In this document: piece by piece, positions 33,277 through 42,618 of the stretch
Position numbering within the stretch: the stretch's first letter is position 1
Layout of the letters: every line of letters begins with the position of its first letter
Notes under the pieces: generated by a model
Seen by the model: only the letters and a program-made list of their open reading frames with translations
Told to the model about the DNA's origin: nothing
The model's database searches: none
Position numbers and translations under genes: made by a program
Assembly: GCF_001423485.1 (NCBI RefSeq)
Contig: NZ_LMOD01000005.1
Coordinates: forward strand, 248,001-312,000
Source: Microbacterium sp. Leaf320
GTDB lineage: Bacteria; Actinomycetota; Actinomycetes; Actinomycetales; Microbacteriaceae
Reading direction: 5' to 3'
Length of the DNA: 64,000 nt

Positions 33277-33311
33277 GGATGCCACGCCCCACATGCGTGG
33301 GGGTGGCATCC
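33277..33311 (-). promoter_or_regulatory. Hairpin between acpP and fabF
   Basis: GGATGCCACGCCCCAC (33277-33292) pairs with GTGGGGGTGGCATCC (33297-33311) with one bulge and a four-base loop. On the transcribed strand there is no U tract behind it. It could be a partial terminator or RNA-stabilising element that lets acpP be expressed above fabF. Confidence 0.6.
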
Positions 33312-33319
33312 TGCGTGAA

Positions 33320-33568
33320 TTACTCCTGGCCGGCGACGATGAAGTTGACGGCGTCTCCGACGGTCTTGAGGTTCTTGACCTCGTCGTCGGGGATGGTGAC
33401 GCCGAACTTCTCCTCGGCGTTGACGACGATCGTCATCATGGAGATCGAGTCGATGTCGAGGTCGTCGGTGAACGACTTCTCGAGGGCGACCTCGGAAGCG
33501 TTGATGCCGGTCTCGTCGGTGATCAGCTCTGCGAGGCCAGCGAGGACCTCATCGTTGGTGAAAGCCAT
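33320..33568 (-). CDS. acpP: Acyl carrier protein AcpP
   Basis: An 82-residue acyl carrier protein. The 4'-phosphopantetheine attachment site is S41 in DLDIDSISMM; the usual DSL is DSI here. The protein is acidic and has helices at the expected positions. It lies between fabH and fabF in the fatty-acid synthesis cluster. Confidence 0.97.
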   Translation of the reverse strand: MAFTNDEVLAGLAELITDETGINASEVALEKSFTDDLDIDSISMMTIVVNAEEKFGVTIPDDEVKNLKTVGDAVNFIVAGQE

Positions 33569-33637
33569 GTGGTCTTCCTCTTTCTTACGGGTTGTATATC
33601 GGAACCGTGGAACAGTCTAGGGAAAGTCGGCGCGTTC

Positions 33638-34639
33638 TCAGGGGAGGACGACGACCTGAGCGGCGAACACGAGGCCCGCGCCGAAGCCGATCTGCAGCGC
33701 GAGGCCACCCGAGAGCTCCGGGTGCTCGGCCATGAGGCGGTGGCTGGCGAGCGGGATCGAGGCAGCGGAGGTGTTTCCGGTGGTCTCGATGTCGCGCGCG
33801 ATGACCGTGGACTCCGGCAGCTTGAGCTGCTTGGCGAACTCGTCGATGATGCGCATGTTCGCCTGGTGCGGGATGAACGCAGCGATGTCGGTCGGTTCGA
33901 CGCCAGCCCGATCGAGAGCCTCGCGAGCGACCTTGGCCATCTCCCAGACGGCCCAGCGGAAGACCGTCTGACCCTCCTGGCGCAGGGTGGGCCACGGCAC
34001 TTCGCCGTCGCGGAACTCGGTGAGTGTTCCGTTCATGCCGACAGCGTCGGCCTTCGAGCCGTCGGATCCCCAGACCGCAGGGGCGATGCCCGGCGTGTCG
34101 CTCGGGCCGATGAGCGCCGCACCCGCGCCGTCTCCGAGGAGGAACGAGATGCTGCGGTCGGCGGGGTCGACGATGTCCGAGAGCTTCTCGGTGCCGATCA
34201 CGAGGGCGTAGCGTGCGGCGCCCGACCGGATCAGCGCATCGGCCTGGGTGACCGCGTAGGCGTACCCGGCGCAGGCGGCGTTGATGTCGTAGGCGGCCGC
34301 CGGGTTGGCGCCCACGCGGTCGGCGACGATCGCGGAGACCGAGGGCGACTGCTTGGGGTTGCTGATGGTGGCGACGATGACGAGATCGACCTGGTCGGCC
34401 GAGATGCCCGACTTCTCGATCGCCTCGGCGGCAGCGGTGGTGGCGAGATCGATCGCATCCGTGCCCTTGTCGGCCCGCACGCGGGTCACGATGCCGGTGC
34501 GCTGGCGGATCCACTCGTCGCTCGAATCGATCGGGCCGATGAGGTCGTCGTTCGGTACCGAGTTCTCGCCGCGCGCGGCCCCGTACGAGTAGATACGGGT
34601 GTACGCGGGACCTGTGACCTGGTTCAGGGTGGGGCTCAT
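33638..34639 (-). CDS. fabH: Beta-ketoacyl-ACP synthase III FabH
   Basis: A 333-residue enzyme that starts fatty-acid synthesis by condensing an acyl-CoA with malonyl-ACP. The catalytic triad is C123 (DINAACAGYAYA), H258 (PHQANMRI) and N289 (GNTSAASIP). Its ATG overlaps the fabD stop (ATGA). Actinobacterial FabH often prefers branched primers, but specificity cannot be read here. Confidence 0.96.
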   Translation of the reverse strand: MSPTLNQVTGPAYTRIYSYGAARGENSVPNDDLIGPIDSSDEWIRQRTGIVTRVRADKGTDAIDLATTAAAEAIEKSGISADQVDLVIVATISNPKQSPSVSAIVADRVGANPAAAYDINAACAGYAYAVTQADALIRSGAARYALVIGTEKLSDIVDPADRSISFLLGDGAGAALIGPSDTPGIAPAVWGSDGSKADAVGMNGTLTEFRDGEVPWPTLRQEGQTVFRWAVWEMAKVAREALDRAGVEPTDIAAFIPHQANMRIIDEFAKQLKLPESTVIARDIETTGNTSAASIPLASHRLMAEHPELSGGLALQIGFGAGLVFAAQVVVLP

Positions 34640-35556
34640 GCGGCTTCTCCGTTCAGCAGCGCGACGGCCGCATCGAGGTCATCGGGGGTCTTGACGGCGA
34701 CTGTCGGCACGCCGCGCAGGCCGCGCTTGGCGAGCCCGGTCAGCGCACCCGCAGGAGCGAGCTCGATCAGTCCGGTGATGCCCTGATCGGCGAAGGATGC
34801 CATGCACAGGTCCCACCGCACTGGTGAGGAGACCTGGTCGACGAGGTAGCTCAGCGCCTTCGCGCCCTCGGTGACGACCGAGCCGTCGCGGTTCGTCCAC
34901 AGGGTGATGTCGGGGTCGGAGGGTGTGACGGTCGACACGGCGTCGCGCAGGGCGGCGACCGCGGATTCCATGAACGAGGTGTGGAACGCGCCGGCCACCT
35001 GAAGGGGGATGACGCGGGTGCCCTTGACGGGCTCGGTGGCGAGGGCGTCGAGCCCTGCGAGCTCACCGGCCACCACGAGCTGGCCACCGCCGTTGTAGTT
35101 CGCGGGGGAGAGGCCGAGCTCGCTCAGGCGCGTGAGGATCGTCTCCTCGTCACCGCCGAGCACCGCACTCATGCCGGTCGGGGTCTGCGCTGCGGCATCC
35201 GCCATCGCGCGACCACGGATGCCGACCAGCCGCATTCCGGTCTCGGCGTCGATCACGCCGCTGCCCACGAGTGCGGCGATCTCGCCGACCGAGTGGCCGG
35301 CGACACCGTCTGCACGGCGTCCCGCACGGGCTGTCAGTGCGTTCGCGGCGATGAGCGAGGCGGCGACGATCAGCGGCTGGGCGACGCGCGTGTCGCGGAT
35401 CGTGTCGGCATCCGACACCGTCCCGTGCTGCTCGAGGTCGACCTCTGCGGCCTCGGAGTAGGCGGCGAGGGTCTCCGTCACGCCGTCCAGCTCGAGCCAG
35501 GGGGAGAGGAATCCGGGGGTCTGCGAGCCCTGTCCTGGGCATACGACGACAATCAC
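34636..35556 (-). CDS. fabD: Malonyl-CoA:ACP transacylase FabD
   Basis: A 306-residue transacylase that loads malonate onto ACP. The N-terminal VVVCPGQGSQTPGF and the nucleophile elbow GHSVGEIAAL are clear, with the histidine in GAFHTSFME. Two consecutive GTG codons (35559 and 35556) can start it; I use 35556, giving IVVVCPGQGSQ as in related FabD proteins. The gap of about 105 bases to fasR may hold a promoter, though none is clear. Confidence 0.94.
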   Translation of the reverse strand: MIVVVCPGQGSQTPGFLSPWLELDGVTETLAAYSEAAEVDLEQHGTVSDADTIRDTRVAQPLIVAASLIAANALTARAGRRADGVAGHSVGEIAALVGSGVIDAETGMRLVGIRGRAMADAAAQTPTGMSAVLGGDEETILTRLSELGLSPANYNGGGQLVVAGELAGLDALATEPVKGTRVIPLQVAGAFHTSFMESAVAALRDAVSTVTPSDPDITLWTNRDGSVVTEGAKALSYLVDQVSSPVRWDLCMASFADQGITGLIELAPAGALTGLAKRGLRGVPTVAVKTPDDLDAAVALLNGEAA

Positions 35557-35661
35557 CACCCCAGTCTGCCAACGATCTGCCCGAAGTGGTGGATGATCCA
35601 TCACAAGATTGCGAAGATCCCTTGTGTGTGGCGTACAGCAGATCGGAGTCTGCGGCCCCGA

Positions 35662-36867
35662 TCAGCGGGAGGGGCGACGAAGCGGCGGGCGACGGCGGAC
35701 CTGATCGGCAGCGCCGATGGAGCCGAGGATGAGGGCAGTCTGCAGGATCAACGCCTCGCGAGGACCCGTGGCATCCCAGCCGATGACCTCGCTGACGCGC
35801 TTCAGGCGGTAGCGGACGGTGTTGGGGTGCACGAACAGCTCGCGTGCGGTGGCCTCGAGCGATCGGCCGTTGTCGAGGTAGCTCCACAGCGTCGTGACGA
35901 GATCCGTAGAGTGCGCCTGCAACGGGCGATAGATCCGCTCGATCAGAGTCTGTTTCGCGAGGGGATCGCCCGCGAGCGCGCGCTCGGGCAGAAGGTCGTC
36001 TGCGTCGACAGGTCGCGGCGCGCTGCGCCAGGCGCGCGCGACGGCGAAGCCTGCGAGGGCAGCGCGTGCGCTCTGGCTCGCATCGACTAGGGCGGCGACG
36101 GCAGGGCCGAGGACGACGTACCCGGGACCGAACGAGGGCTCGAGTCGGGACGCGATCTCCTCGAAGCCGAGCTCTTCCTCCTCGCCTTCGGAAGGCTCCT
36201 GGCCCGCAATGCGGGCTCGACCGATGACGAGCACGAGGCGTGACCCCTGCACCCCGATGAGTACGTCCACCGCGAGCTTGCGTGCAGTGCGGCGCACGAG
36301 GTCGACGTCGAACTGCGGGGGAGTCGTGCCGACCAGCACCGCGACCTCGCCGTGGCCGTGCCAGCCGAGCGCGGCGATCCGGCTCGGCAGCTCCTCGTCG
36401 GCTTCACCCGTGAGGATCGAGTCGACCACGAGCGCTTCGAGTCGCGCATCCCACAGCCCACGGGCCTCGGCGGCGCGAGCGTAGACGTCCGCGGCGGCGA
36501 AGGCCACGTCGCGCGAGTACAGCAGGATCGCTTCGCGAAGATCGTTGCCTCGACCGGCGACCCGCTCTTCCGTCACCTCGACCGTGACCCGGATGAGCTG
36601 CAGCGTCTGCTGCAGGCTGACGCTGCGCAGAAGCTCGCGTGGTGCCGCGGCGAAGATGTCGGCGGCGATCCAGGGGGTCGAGGTCGGATCCTCGTACCAC
36701 TGGATGAAGGAGGTGATGCCGGCCTGAGCCACCAGCCCGACCGCAGAGCGGCGGGCTGGTGGCATGTCGGCGTACCAGGGGAGGGTGTCCTCGAGGCGCT
36801 TGATCGTCACCGAGGCGATGTCACCGGAGATCCGGCGCAGCCACGTGAGCGTAGCGGCCTTGTCCAT
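35662..36867 (-). CDS. fasR: PucR/CdaR-type regulator, FasR-like
   Basis: A 401-residue regulator with a C-terminal PucR-type helix-turn-helix (LWSYLDNGRSLEATARELFVHPNTVRYRLKRVSEVIG). The position directly before fabD-fabH-acpP-fabF matches Streptomyces FasR, an activator of the fatty-acid synthesis genes. The N-terminal 250 residues are a sensory part without obvious motifs. I chose ATG 36867; GTG 36891 is in frame and would put the start only seven bases after the aceE stop. The FasR name rests on synteny and domain type. Confidence 0.83.
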   Translation of the reverse strand: MDKAATLTWLRRISGDIASVTIKRLEDTLPWYADMPPARRSAVGLVAQAGITSFIQWYEDPTSTPWIAADIFAAAPRELLRSVSLQQTLQLIRVTVEVTEERVAGRGNDLREAILLYSRDVAFAAADVYARAAEARGLWDARLEALVVDSILTGEADEELPSRIAALGWHGHGEVAVLVGTTPPQFDVDLVRRTARKLAVDVLIGVQGSRLVLVIGRARIAGQEPSEGEEEELGFEEIASRLEPSFGPGYVVLGPAVAALVDASQSARAALAGFAVARAWRSAPRPVDADDLLPERALAGDPLAKQTLIERIYRPLQAHSTDLVTTLWSYLDNGRSLEATARELFVHPNTVRYRLKRVSEVIGWDATGPREALILQTALILGSIGAADQVRRRPPLRRPSR

Positions 36868-36898
36868 GCCGCGCGAAGAGGAACCCGTCACCGATGGC

Positions 36899-39625
36899 TC
36901 AGCTTTCGCCGCCCGCGTTGCCGCTGGTGCCGGCGTTCACGTCGTGCAGGCTGTACTTCTGAATGGCCTGCGCGGCGAGAGAACGATCGACGACCCCGTC
37001 TTCGGCGAGCGACTGCAGCGTGCGGACGACGATCGACGGACCGTCGATCTTGAAGAAGCGACGGGCTGCTGCACGCGTGTCGGAGAATCCGAAACCATCG
37101 GCACCCAGCGTCGCGAAACGCTGCGGGACCCAGGGGCGGATCTGGTCCTGCACGGCGTGCATGAAGTCGCTGACGGCGACGACGGGACCCTCGGCACCCT
37201 GCAGCTTCTGCGTGAGGTACGCGGTGCGGGGCTCTTCTTCCGGGTGCAGGAAGTTGTGCTCGTCGGCGGCGAGGCCGTCGCGGCGCAGCTCGGTCCACGA
37301 GGTGACCGACCAGACATCGGCGATCACGCCCCAGTCGTTCTTCAGCAGCTCCTGTGCTTCGAGAGCCCAGGGGAGTCCGACGCCCGAGGCGAAGAGCTGG
37401 GCACGCGGGCCCTCACCCTCGCCGACGGAGATGCGGTGGATGCCGCGCACGATGCCGTCGACGTCCACGTTCTCCGGCTCGGCCGGCATCACCATCGGCT
37501 CGTTGTAGAGCGTGATGTAGTACATGACGTTCGGGTCTTCGTGGTTGCCGCCGTACATGCGCTCGAGACCGGAGCGCATGATGTGCGCGATCTCATATCC
37601 GTAGGCCGGGTCGTACGACACCGTCGCCGGGTTGGTGGCGGCGAGCAGGTGCGAGTGGCCGTCGGCGTGCTGCAGGCCTTCACCCGTGAGGGTGGTGCGG
37701 CCGGCCGTCGCCCCCATGATGAAGCCGCGCGCCATCTGATCACCGGCGGCCCACTGGGCATCACCGGTGCGCTGGAAGCCGAACATCGAGTAGAAGAGGT
37801 AGATCGGGATCAGCGGCTCGCCGTGCGTGGCGTACGACGTGCCGGCCGCGGTGAACGCCGCGAGGGCGCCCGCCTCGTTGATGCCGACGTGCACGATCTG
37901 TCCCTGAGGGCTCTCCTTGTAGGCGAGGAGGAGCTCGCGGTCGACCGAGGTGTAGTGCTGGCCGTTCGGGTTGTAGATCTTCGCCGAGGGGAAGTACGCG
38001 TCCATGCCGAACGTGCGGGCCTCGTCCGGGATGATCGGGACGATGCGGTGCCCGAAGTCCTTCGAGCGCAGCAGGTCCTTCAGCAGACGGACGAACGCCA
38101 TGGTCGTGGCGATCTCCTGCGTGCCGGAGCCCTTCTTCGGAAGCGCATAGGCCGTGTCGTCGGGAAGCGAGAGTCCCACGTGAGTGGAACGGCGCTCGGG
38201 CAGGTAGCCGCCGAGAGCCTGGCGACGCTCGAGCATGTACTGGATCGTCTCGTCCTGCGGGCCCGGGTTGTAGTACGGGGGCAGGTAGGGGTTCTCCTCG
38301 AGCTGCGCATCCGTGATCGGGATGTGCATCGCGTCGCGGAACGTCTTGAGGTTGTCCAGCGTCATCTTCTTCATCTGGTGGGTCGCGTTGCGGCCCTCGA
38401 AGTGCGGACCGAGGCCGTAGCCCTTGACGGTCTTCGCGAGGATGACGGTGGGCTTGCCCTTGTGCTCGGTCGCGGCCTTGAACGCGGCGTAGACCTTGCG
38501 GTAGTCATGGCCACCGCGCTTCAGGTTCCAGATGTCGTCGTCGGAGTAGTCCTTGACGAGGGCCGCAGCACGCTCGTCGCGGCCGAAGAAGTGCTCGCGG
38601 ACGTACGCGCCGGACTCGGCCTTGTAGGTCTGGTAGTCGCCGTCGGGGGTGACGTTCATCAGGTTGAGCAGCGTACCCTCGGTGTCGCGGGCGAGCAGGT
38701 CGTCCCATTCGCGACCCCAGACGACCTTGATGACGTTCCAGCCCGCGCCGCGGAAGAACGACTCGAGCTCCTGGACGATCTTCCCGTTGCCGCGCACCGG
38801 ACCGTCGAGACGCTGGAGGTTGCAGTTGACGATGAACGTCAGGTTGTCGAGCCCCTCGTTGGCTGCGACCTGCAGCTGTCCGCGGCTCTCGACCTCATCC
38901 ATCTCGCCGTCGCCGAGGAAGGCCCAGACGTGCGACTGCGAGGTGTCCTTGATGCCGCGGTTCTCGAGGTATTTGTTCGACATCGCCTGGTAGATGGCGT
39001 TGATCGGACCGAGTCCCATGGAGACGGTGGGGAACTGCCAGTACTCCGGCATCAGACGCGGGTGCGGGTACGACGGGATGCCGTGCGGTGCGTGCGACTT
39101 CTCCTGGCGGAAGCCGTCGAGCTGGTCTTCGCTCAGGCGGCCCTCGAGGTACGAGCGCGCGTAGGTGCCGGGGGAGGCGTGGCCCTGGATGAAGATCTGG
39201 TCGGCGCCACCGGGGTGGTCTGCGCCCTTGAAGAAGTGGTTGAAGCCGACCTCGTACAGAGCGGCCGACGATGCGTACGTCGAGATGTGGCCGCCGACGC
39301 CGATGCCGGGGCGCTGCGCGCGGTGCACGGTGATCGCGGCGTTCCAGCGGATCCACGCACGGTAGCGGCGCTCGATCTCTTCGTCACCCGGGAACTCGGG
39401 CTCGTTCTCCGGCGCGATCGTGTTGATGTAGTCGGTGGTCGGGACCATCGGCACGCCCAGGTGCAGCTCCTTCGAGCGCTTGAGCAGGCTGAGCATGATC
39501 TCGCGGCCACGACCGTGGCCCTTCGCGTCGACGAGCTCGTCGAGAGACTGCTGCCACTCGCCCGTCTCTTCCGGATCGCTGTCGAGGGGGCCCTGGGAAT
39601 ACGGATCCTGGTCGTGCACAGTCAC
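36899..39625 (-). CDS. aceE: Pyruvate dehydrogenase E1 component (homodimeric) AceE
   Basis: A 908-residue homodimeric pyruvate dehydrogenase E1, the thiamine diphosphate subunit that makes acetyl groups for CoA. The TPP motif is [34 protein letters not shown], and other typical stretches are [21 protein letters not shown] and [20 protein letters not shown] chose GTG 39625 because AAAGG lies six bases upstream; the open frame extends above it without homology. It leads the minus-strand run toward fasR and the fab genes. Confidence 0.95.
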   Translation of the reverse strand: MTVHDQDPYSQGPLDSDPEETGEWQQSLDELVDAKGHGRGREIMLSLLKRSKELHLGVPMVPTTDYINTIAPENEPEFPGDEEIERRYRAWIRWNAAITVHRAQRPGIGVGGHISTYASSAALYEVGFNHFFKGADHPGGADQIFIQGHASPGTYARSYLEGRLSEDQLDGFRQEKSHAPHGIPSYPHPRLMPEYWQFPTVSMGLGPINAIYQAMSNKYLENRGIKDTSQSHVWAFLGDGEMDEVESRGQLQVAANEGLDNLTFIVNCNLQRLDGPVRGNGKIVQELESFFRGAGWNVIKVVWGREWDDLLARDTEGTLLNLMNVTPDGDYQTYKAESGAYVREHFFGRDERAAALVKDYSDDDIWNLKRGGHDYRKVYAAFKAATEHKGKPTVILAKTVKGYGLGPHFEGRNATHQMKKMTLDNLKTFRDAMHIPITDAQLEENPYLPPYYNPGPQDETIQYMLERRQALGGYLPERRSTHVGLSLPDDTAYALPKKGSGTQEIATTMAFVRLLKDLLRSKDFGHRIVPIIPDEARTFGMDAYFPSAKIYNPNGQHYTSVDRELLLAYKESPQGQIVHVGINEAGALAAFTAAGTSYATHGEPLIPIYLFYSMFGFQRTGDAQWAAGDQMARGFIMGATAGRTTLTGEGLQHADGHSHLLAATNPATVSYDPAYGYEIAHIMRSGLERMYGGNHEDPNVMYYITLYNEPMVMPAEPENVDVDGIVRGIHRISVGEGEGPRAQLFASGVGLPWALEAQELLKNDWGVIADVWSVTSWTELRRDGLAADEHNFLHPEEEPRTAYLTQKLQGAEGPVVAVSDFMHAVQDQIRPWVPQRFATLGADGFGFSDTRAAARRFFKIDGPSIVVRTLQSLAEDGVVDRSLAAQAIQKYSLHDVNAGTSGNAGGES

Positions 39626-39839
39626 GGGGAGCCTTTCGTCAAGCTGGCAGGTCATGCCAATGAAACGGGAAGCGACGCGGGCAGCCTTGTCGGCTGTGCA
39701 CAACGCGTGCCGCCCTCAGCCTATCCCCCTTCACGGACGGCCGGATGCCGCAGGCGTCTTGCGAGTCGTCTGTCACATCCGAAGCGCGGCCGGTGTCTTC
39801 ATGTCGAAGGTCGGAAACGACAGGACAGGAGTCACGAGC

Positions 39840-40053
39840 ATGAACAGCAGCAGCACGGATCGCCTCCCGGCGGCGGAGGTCACGGGTGTGTACGGCGCCA
39901 TGGTCCGGTGTTCGCCAAGAGGATGATGGGCCGCAGATCCGAGGGTGGAAGGAACTGCCCCCGGATCTGGCCTCGTATGCGGCGATGGCGGCCGCGACGA
40001 CGACCGGCCGCAGCTTCTGCCTCGACGTCAACTACTTCAGGAGGCTCCCCTGA
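39840..40053 (+). pseudogene. Remnant of a carboxymuconolactone decarboxylase-like gene
   Basis: An ATG with AGGAG upstream begins STDRLPAAEVTGVYGAMVR, the N-terminus of CMD/AhpD-like proteins. The sequence then continues in another frame (FAKRMMGR, from 39911) and a third (WKELPPDLASYAAMAAATTTGRSFCLDVNYF, from 39946), ending with TGA at 40051-40053. This reflects at least one single-base loss and an internal deletion; the intact family is 150-190 residues and has CxxC where here only one cysteine (RSFC) remains. No intact gene lies alongside. Confidence 0.75.
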
Positions 40054-40101
40054 TGCGCTGGCTCACGCTGCTCGCGCCGTCTTGGCTAGGATGATCGGGA
40101 A

Positions 40102-40174
40102 GGGCCTTTAGCTCAGCTGGTAGAGCGCCACGTTTACACCGTGGATGTCGTCGGTTCGATCCCGGCAGGGCCCA
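40102..40174 (+). tRNA. tRNA-Val (anticodon TAC)
   Basis: A 73-base cloverleaf. The acceptor stem GGGCCTT pairs with AGGGCCC (one G-T), the D-arm is GCTCAGCTGGTAGAGC, the anticodon stem CCACG/CGTGG holds TAC at 40135-40137, and the T arm is GTCGG-TTCGATC-CCGGC. CCA is not fully encoded. TAGGAT at 40087-40092 is a likely -10. Confidence 0.96.
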
Positions 40175-40215
40175 CCTGAATCCGATCCACACGCCGGACC
40201 GCGGGCGTGCTCACG

Positions 40216-40256
40216 TCGACGGCGCATCGGGGCACTGGGCCCGGATGCGCCGTCGA
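40216..40256. terminator. Hairpin after tRNA-Val
   Basis: TCGACGGCGCATC (40216-40228) pairs with GATGCGCCGTCGA (40244-40256), a perfect 13-bp stem with a 15-base loop. It separates the tRNA from the convergent hydrolase gene. Confidence 0.75.
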
Positions 40257-40272
40257 GTGTCTGCGAGGCCGC

Positions 40273-41109
40273 TTACTGCTGGATGAAGGCGAGGATGTCG
40301 GGGTTGATCACGTCGGCGTGCGTGGTCAGCATGCCGTGGGGGAACCCGCTGTAGATCTTCAGAGTCGAGTCGCTCAGGAGCTCGGCCTGCTTCACCGAAG
40401 CGTCCTTGTACGGCACCACCTGGTCGTCGTCGCCCTGGATGACGAGAACGGGCACGGTGATCGCCTTGAGGTCCTCGGTCTGGTCGGTCTCGGAGAAGGC
40501 CTTGATCCCCTCGTAATGGGCGAGGGCGCTGCCCGTCATGCCCTGGCGCCACCAGTTGTCGACGACCGGCTGCGACAGCGTGACGCCATCGCGGTTGAAC
40601 CCGTAGAAGGGTCCTGCGGCGACCACCTGGAAGAACTCGGCACGGTTCGCCGCCAGAGCCTCGCGGAAGCCGTCGAAAACCGTGATCGGCGTGCCCTCCG
40701 GGTTGGCATCGGTCTGCACCATCAGCGGGGGCACGGACGACACGAGCACGGCCTTGGCGACGCGGCCCTGGGGCTGCCCGTACTGGGCGACGTAGCGTGC
40801 GACCTGGCCGCCGCCCGTCGAGTGACCGATGTGGATCGCGTTGCGAAGGTCGAGGTGCTCGACGACCGCCGAGGCATCGCTCGCGTAGTGATCCATGTCG
40901 TGGCCGGTGCCGATCTGAGATGACCGCCCGTGACCGCGACGGTCGCTGGCGATGACGCGGTAGCCCTTGCCGAGGAAGTACAGCATCTGAGCGTCCCAGT
41001 CGTCCGACGAGAGCGGCCAGCCGTGGTGGAACATGATGGGCTGCGCGTCGGGGCTGCCCCAGTCCTTGTAGTAGATCTCTGCGCCATCATCCGTGGTCAC
41101 GAACGCCAT
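40273..41109 (-). CDS. Non-heme chloroperoxidase-like alpha/beta hydrolase
   Basis: A 278-residue alpha/beta hydrolase of the cofactor-free haloperoxidase/esterase group. It has FHHGWPLSSDDWDAQ (oxyanion region), SDRRGHGRSSQ, the nucleophile elbow GHSTGGG, the acid in VIQGDDDQVVP and a catalytic histidine in SGFPHGMLTTHAD. These enzymes are esterases or perhydrolases; halogenation is a side activity. ATG 41109 has GGAGG six bases upstream. Confidence 0.9.
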   Translation of the reverse strand: MAFVTTDDGAEIYYKDWGSPDAQPIMFHHGWPLSSDDWDAQMLYFLGKGYRVIASDRRGHGRSSQIGTGHDMDHYASDASAVVEHLDLRNAIHIGHSTGGGQVARYVAQYGQPQGRVAKAVLVSSVPPLMVQTDANPEGTPITVFDGFREALAANRAEFFQVVAAGPFYGFNRDGVTLSQPVVDNWWRQGMTGSALAHYEGIKAFSETDQTEDLKAITVPVLVIQGDDDQVVPYKDASVKQAELLSDSTLKIYSGFPHGMLTTHADVINPDILAFIQQ

Positions 41110-41219
41110 GATCAGCCTCCAGGTTCCGTCGTGCCGGACAATGCCGGACGACTGTCGATCGCCCCACCTCTGCATCGTGGGAGCGCGACCACGCTAACCC
41201 GCCCGTCCTCACGGCGCGC

Positions 41220-41265
41220 TCGACATCTGTCCAGAATCCGTCCCCGCCGTTTTCGACATCTGTCC
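41220..41265. promoter_or_regulatory. Two TCGACATCTGTCC operator-like repeats
   Basis: TCGACATCTGTCC is found at 41220-41232 and again at 41253-41265, 33 bp apart. Each contains the inverted repeat GACA-TC-TGTC. They lie between the divergent hydrolase and MFS genes and look like a two-site operator. Confidence 0.65.
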
Positions 41266-41302
41266 GGTGCGGCGTCGAGGCCGCATCGATAGCGTCTCGA
41301 CC

Positions 41303-42556
41303 ATGTCGAACTCCCGGATCTCGCACGGGGCGGGATTCTGGGTGGTCGCCTCCGCCTTCCTGCTCGTGATGGCGTACGCGACCGTGCCGACCCCTCTGTA
41401 CCCGCTGTTCCAGGAGGTCGACGGGTTCCCGGTCTCGGTGATCACCCTGATCTTCGCGGCCTTCGCCGTCGGCGTCGTGCTCAGCCTCTTCCTGCTCGGG
41501 CATGTCAGCGACTGGATGGGGCGACGGCGGATGCTGGTGATCGCGATCCTCATCGCGGCTCTCAGCGCCGTCCTGTTCCTCGCATGGCACGAGGTGCCGG
41601 GACTGCTCGCCGCGAGGCTGGTGAACGGCGCGAGCGTCGGCATCCTCACCGCCACCGCCACCGCGCATCTGGGTGAGCTGCGGGCCCAGGCGCGCCCCAG
41701 CGAGAACGCGATCGTGGCCGCATCCGTGGCGGGTGCCGCCAATCTCGGCGGACTGGCGCTCGGACCGCTGATCGGCGGTCTGTTCGCCGAGTTCCTGCCC
41801 GCGCCGCTGGTGCTGCCGCACGCGGTCTTCCTCGTGGTGCTCATCGCGGCCGCCATCGCGGTGTCCGGTGTCCCGGAGACGGTGACACCACCCGGCGAGC
41901 TGAGACGGTACAGGCCGCAACGCATCGCCGCACCGCCGCGATCGAGGGCGGCATTCATCGCCGCGGGCTTCGGAGCATTCGCCGGATTCGCCCTGTTCGG
42001 CCTGTTCACCTCTCTCGCGCCCACCATCCTCATCAGCACGTTCGGCGAGCATGACCACCTTCTCGCCGGGATCACCGCGTGCTCGGTGTTCGCTGCCGCG
42101 GCAACCGGCCAGGTGGCTCTCGCTCGGGTGCCGCTGCGCATCCAGCTGACGGTCGCGGCCGTCTGCTGCGCATGCGGGCTCGTCGCCGTCGCCGCAGGAA
42201 CGCTGGTGCCGTCGCTCGCGGTGTTCCTCTTCGGAGGCGTCGTCGCAGGCGTCGGCGTCGGGCTGCTGTTCAAGTCGTCGGTCGCGACGGCCGCGGGTCT
42301 CGCCGAGCCGGGACGACGGGGGGAGACGCTCGCGCTGGTCTTCCTCATCGCCTACTGCGGCCTCGCGCTTCCGGTGCTCGCGATCGGAGTGATCCTCACG
42401 TTCGCATCGCAGACCACGGTGCTCCTCGTCTTCATCTCGATCGTGTCGGTCGCGACCGTCTCGGCGGCGGTCGTCATGCGTCGCGCGCTCGTCGGTCAGG
42501 AGCCCGGCGCGAGGGCCGGACGTGCAGTGTCCGGTCCCGACGAAACCGCCCCGTAA
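41303..42556 (+). CDS. MFS transporter
   Basis: A 417-residue major facilitator with twelve predicted helices. The loop 2-3 motif appears as LGHVSDWMGRRRMLV, and the first helix has ATVPTPLYPLFQ, typical of the drug- or sugar-efflux MFS group. The substrate is unknown. A TAGCGT hexamer (41290-41295) ends seven bases before the ATG, predicting a leaderless mRNA, and the repeats just upstream imply regulation. The STAND regulator gene follows 62 bases downstream. Confidence 0.87.
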   Translation: MSNSRISHGAGFWVVASAFLLVMAYATVPTPLYPLFQEVDGFPVSVITLIFAAFAVGVVLSLFLLGHVSDWMGRRRMLVIAILIAALSAVLFLAWHEVPGLLAARLVNGASVGILTATATAHLGELRAQARPSENAIVAASVAGAANLGGLALGPLIGGLFAEFLPAPLVLPHAVFLVVLIAAAIAVSGVPETVTPPGELRRYRPQRIAAPPRSRAAFIAAGFGAFAGFALFGLFTSLAPTILISTFGEHDHLLAGITACSVFAAAATGQVALARVPLRIQLTVAAVCCACGLVAVAAGTLVPSLAVFLFGGVVAGVGVGLLFKSSVATAAGLAEPGRRGETLALVFLIAYCGLALPVLAIGVILTFASQTTVLLVFISIVSVATVSAAVVMRRALVGQEPGARAGRAVSGPDETAP

Positions 42557-42618
42557 CCGGCGCGCCATCATCCCGCCGACGAGACCTGCCAAGCTGAGAT
42601 CAGCGAAAGGCGGACGTC

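Noticed and set aside
31118..34786. A 1222-codon open frame on the plus strand across yczE and the fab genes
   Set aside because: It lies antisense or out of frame to well-conserved fabF, acpP, fabH and yczE-like genes and has no protein-like motifs. Long antisense frames are usual in high-GC DNA.
36764..40111. A 1115-codon plus-strand open frame over fasR and aceE
   Set aside because: It is antisense to aceE, whose coding is certain, and has valine/arginine-rich composition typical of a reversed GC-rich gene.
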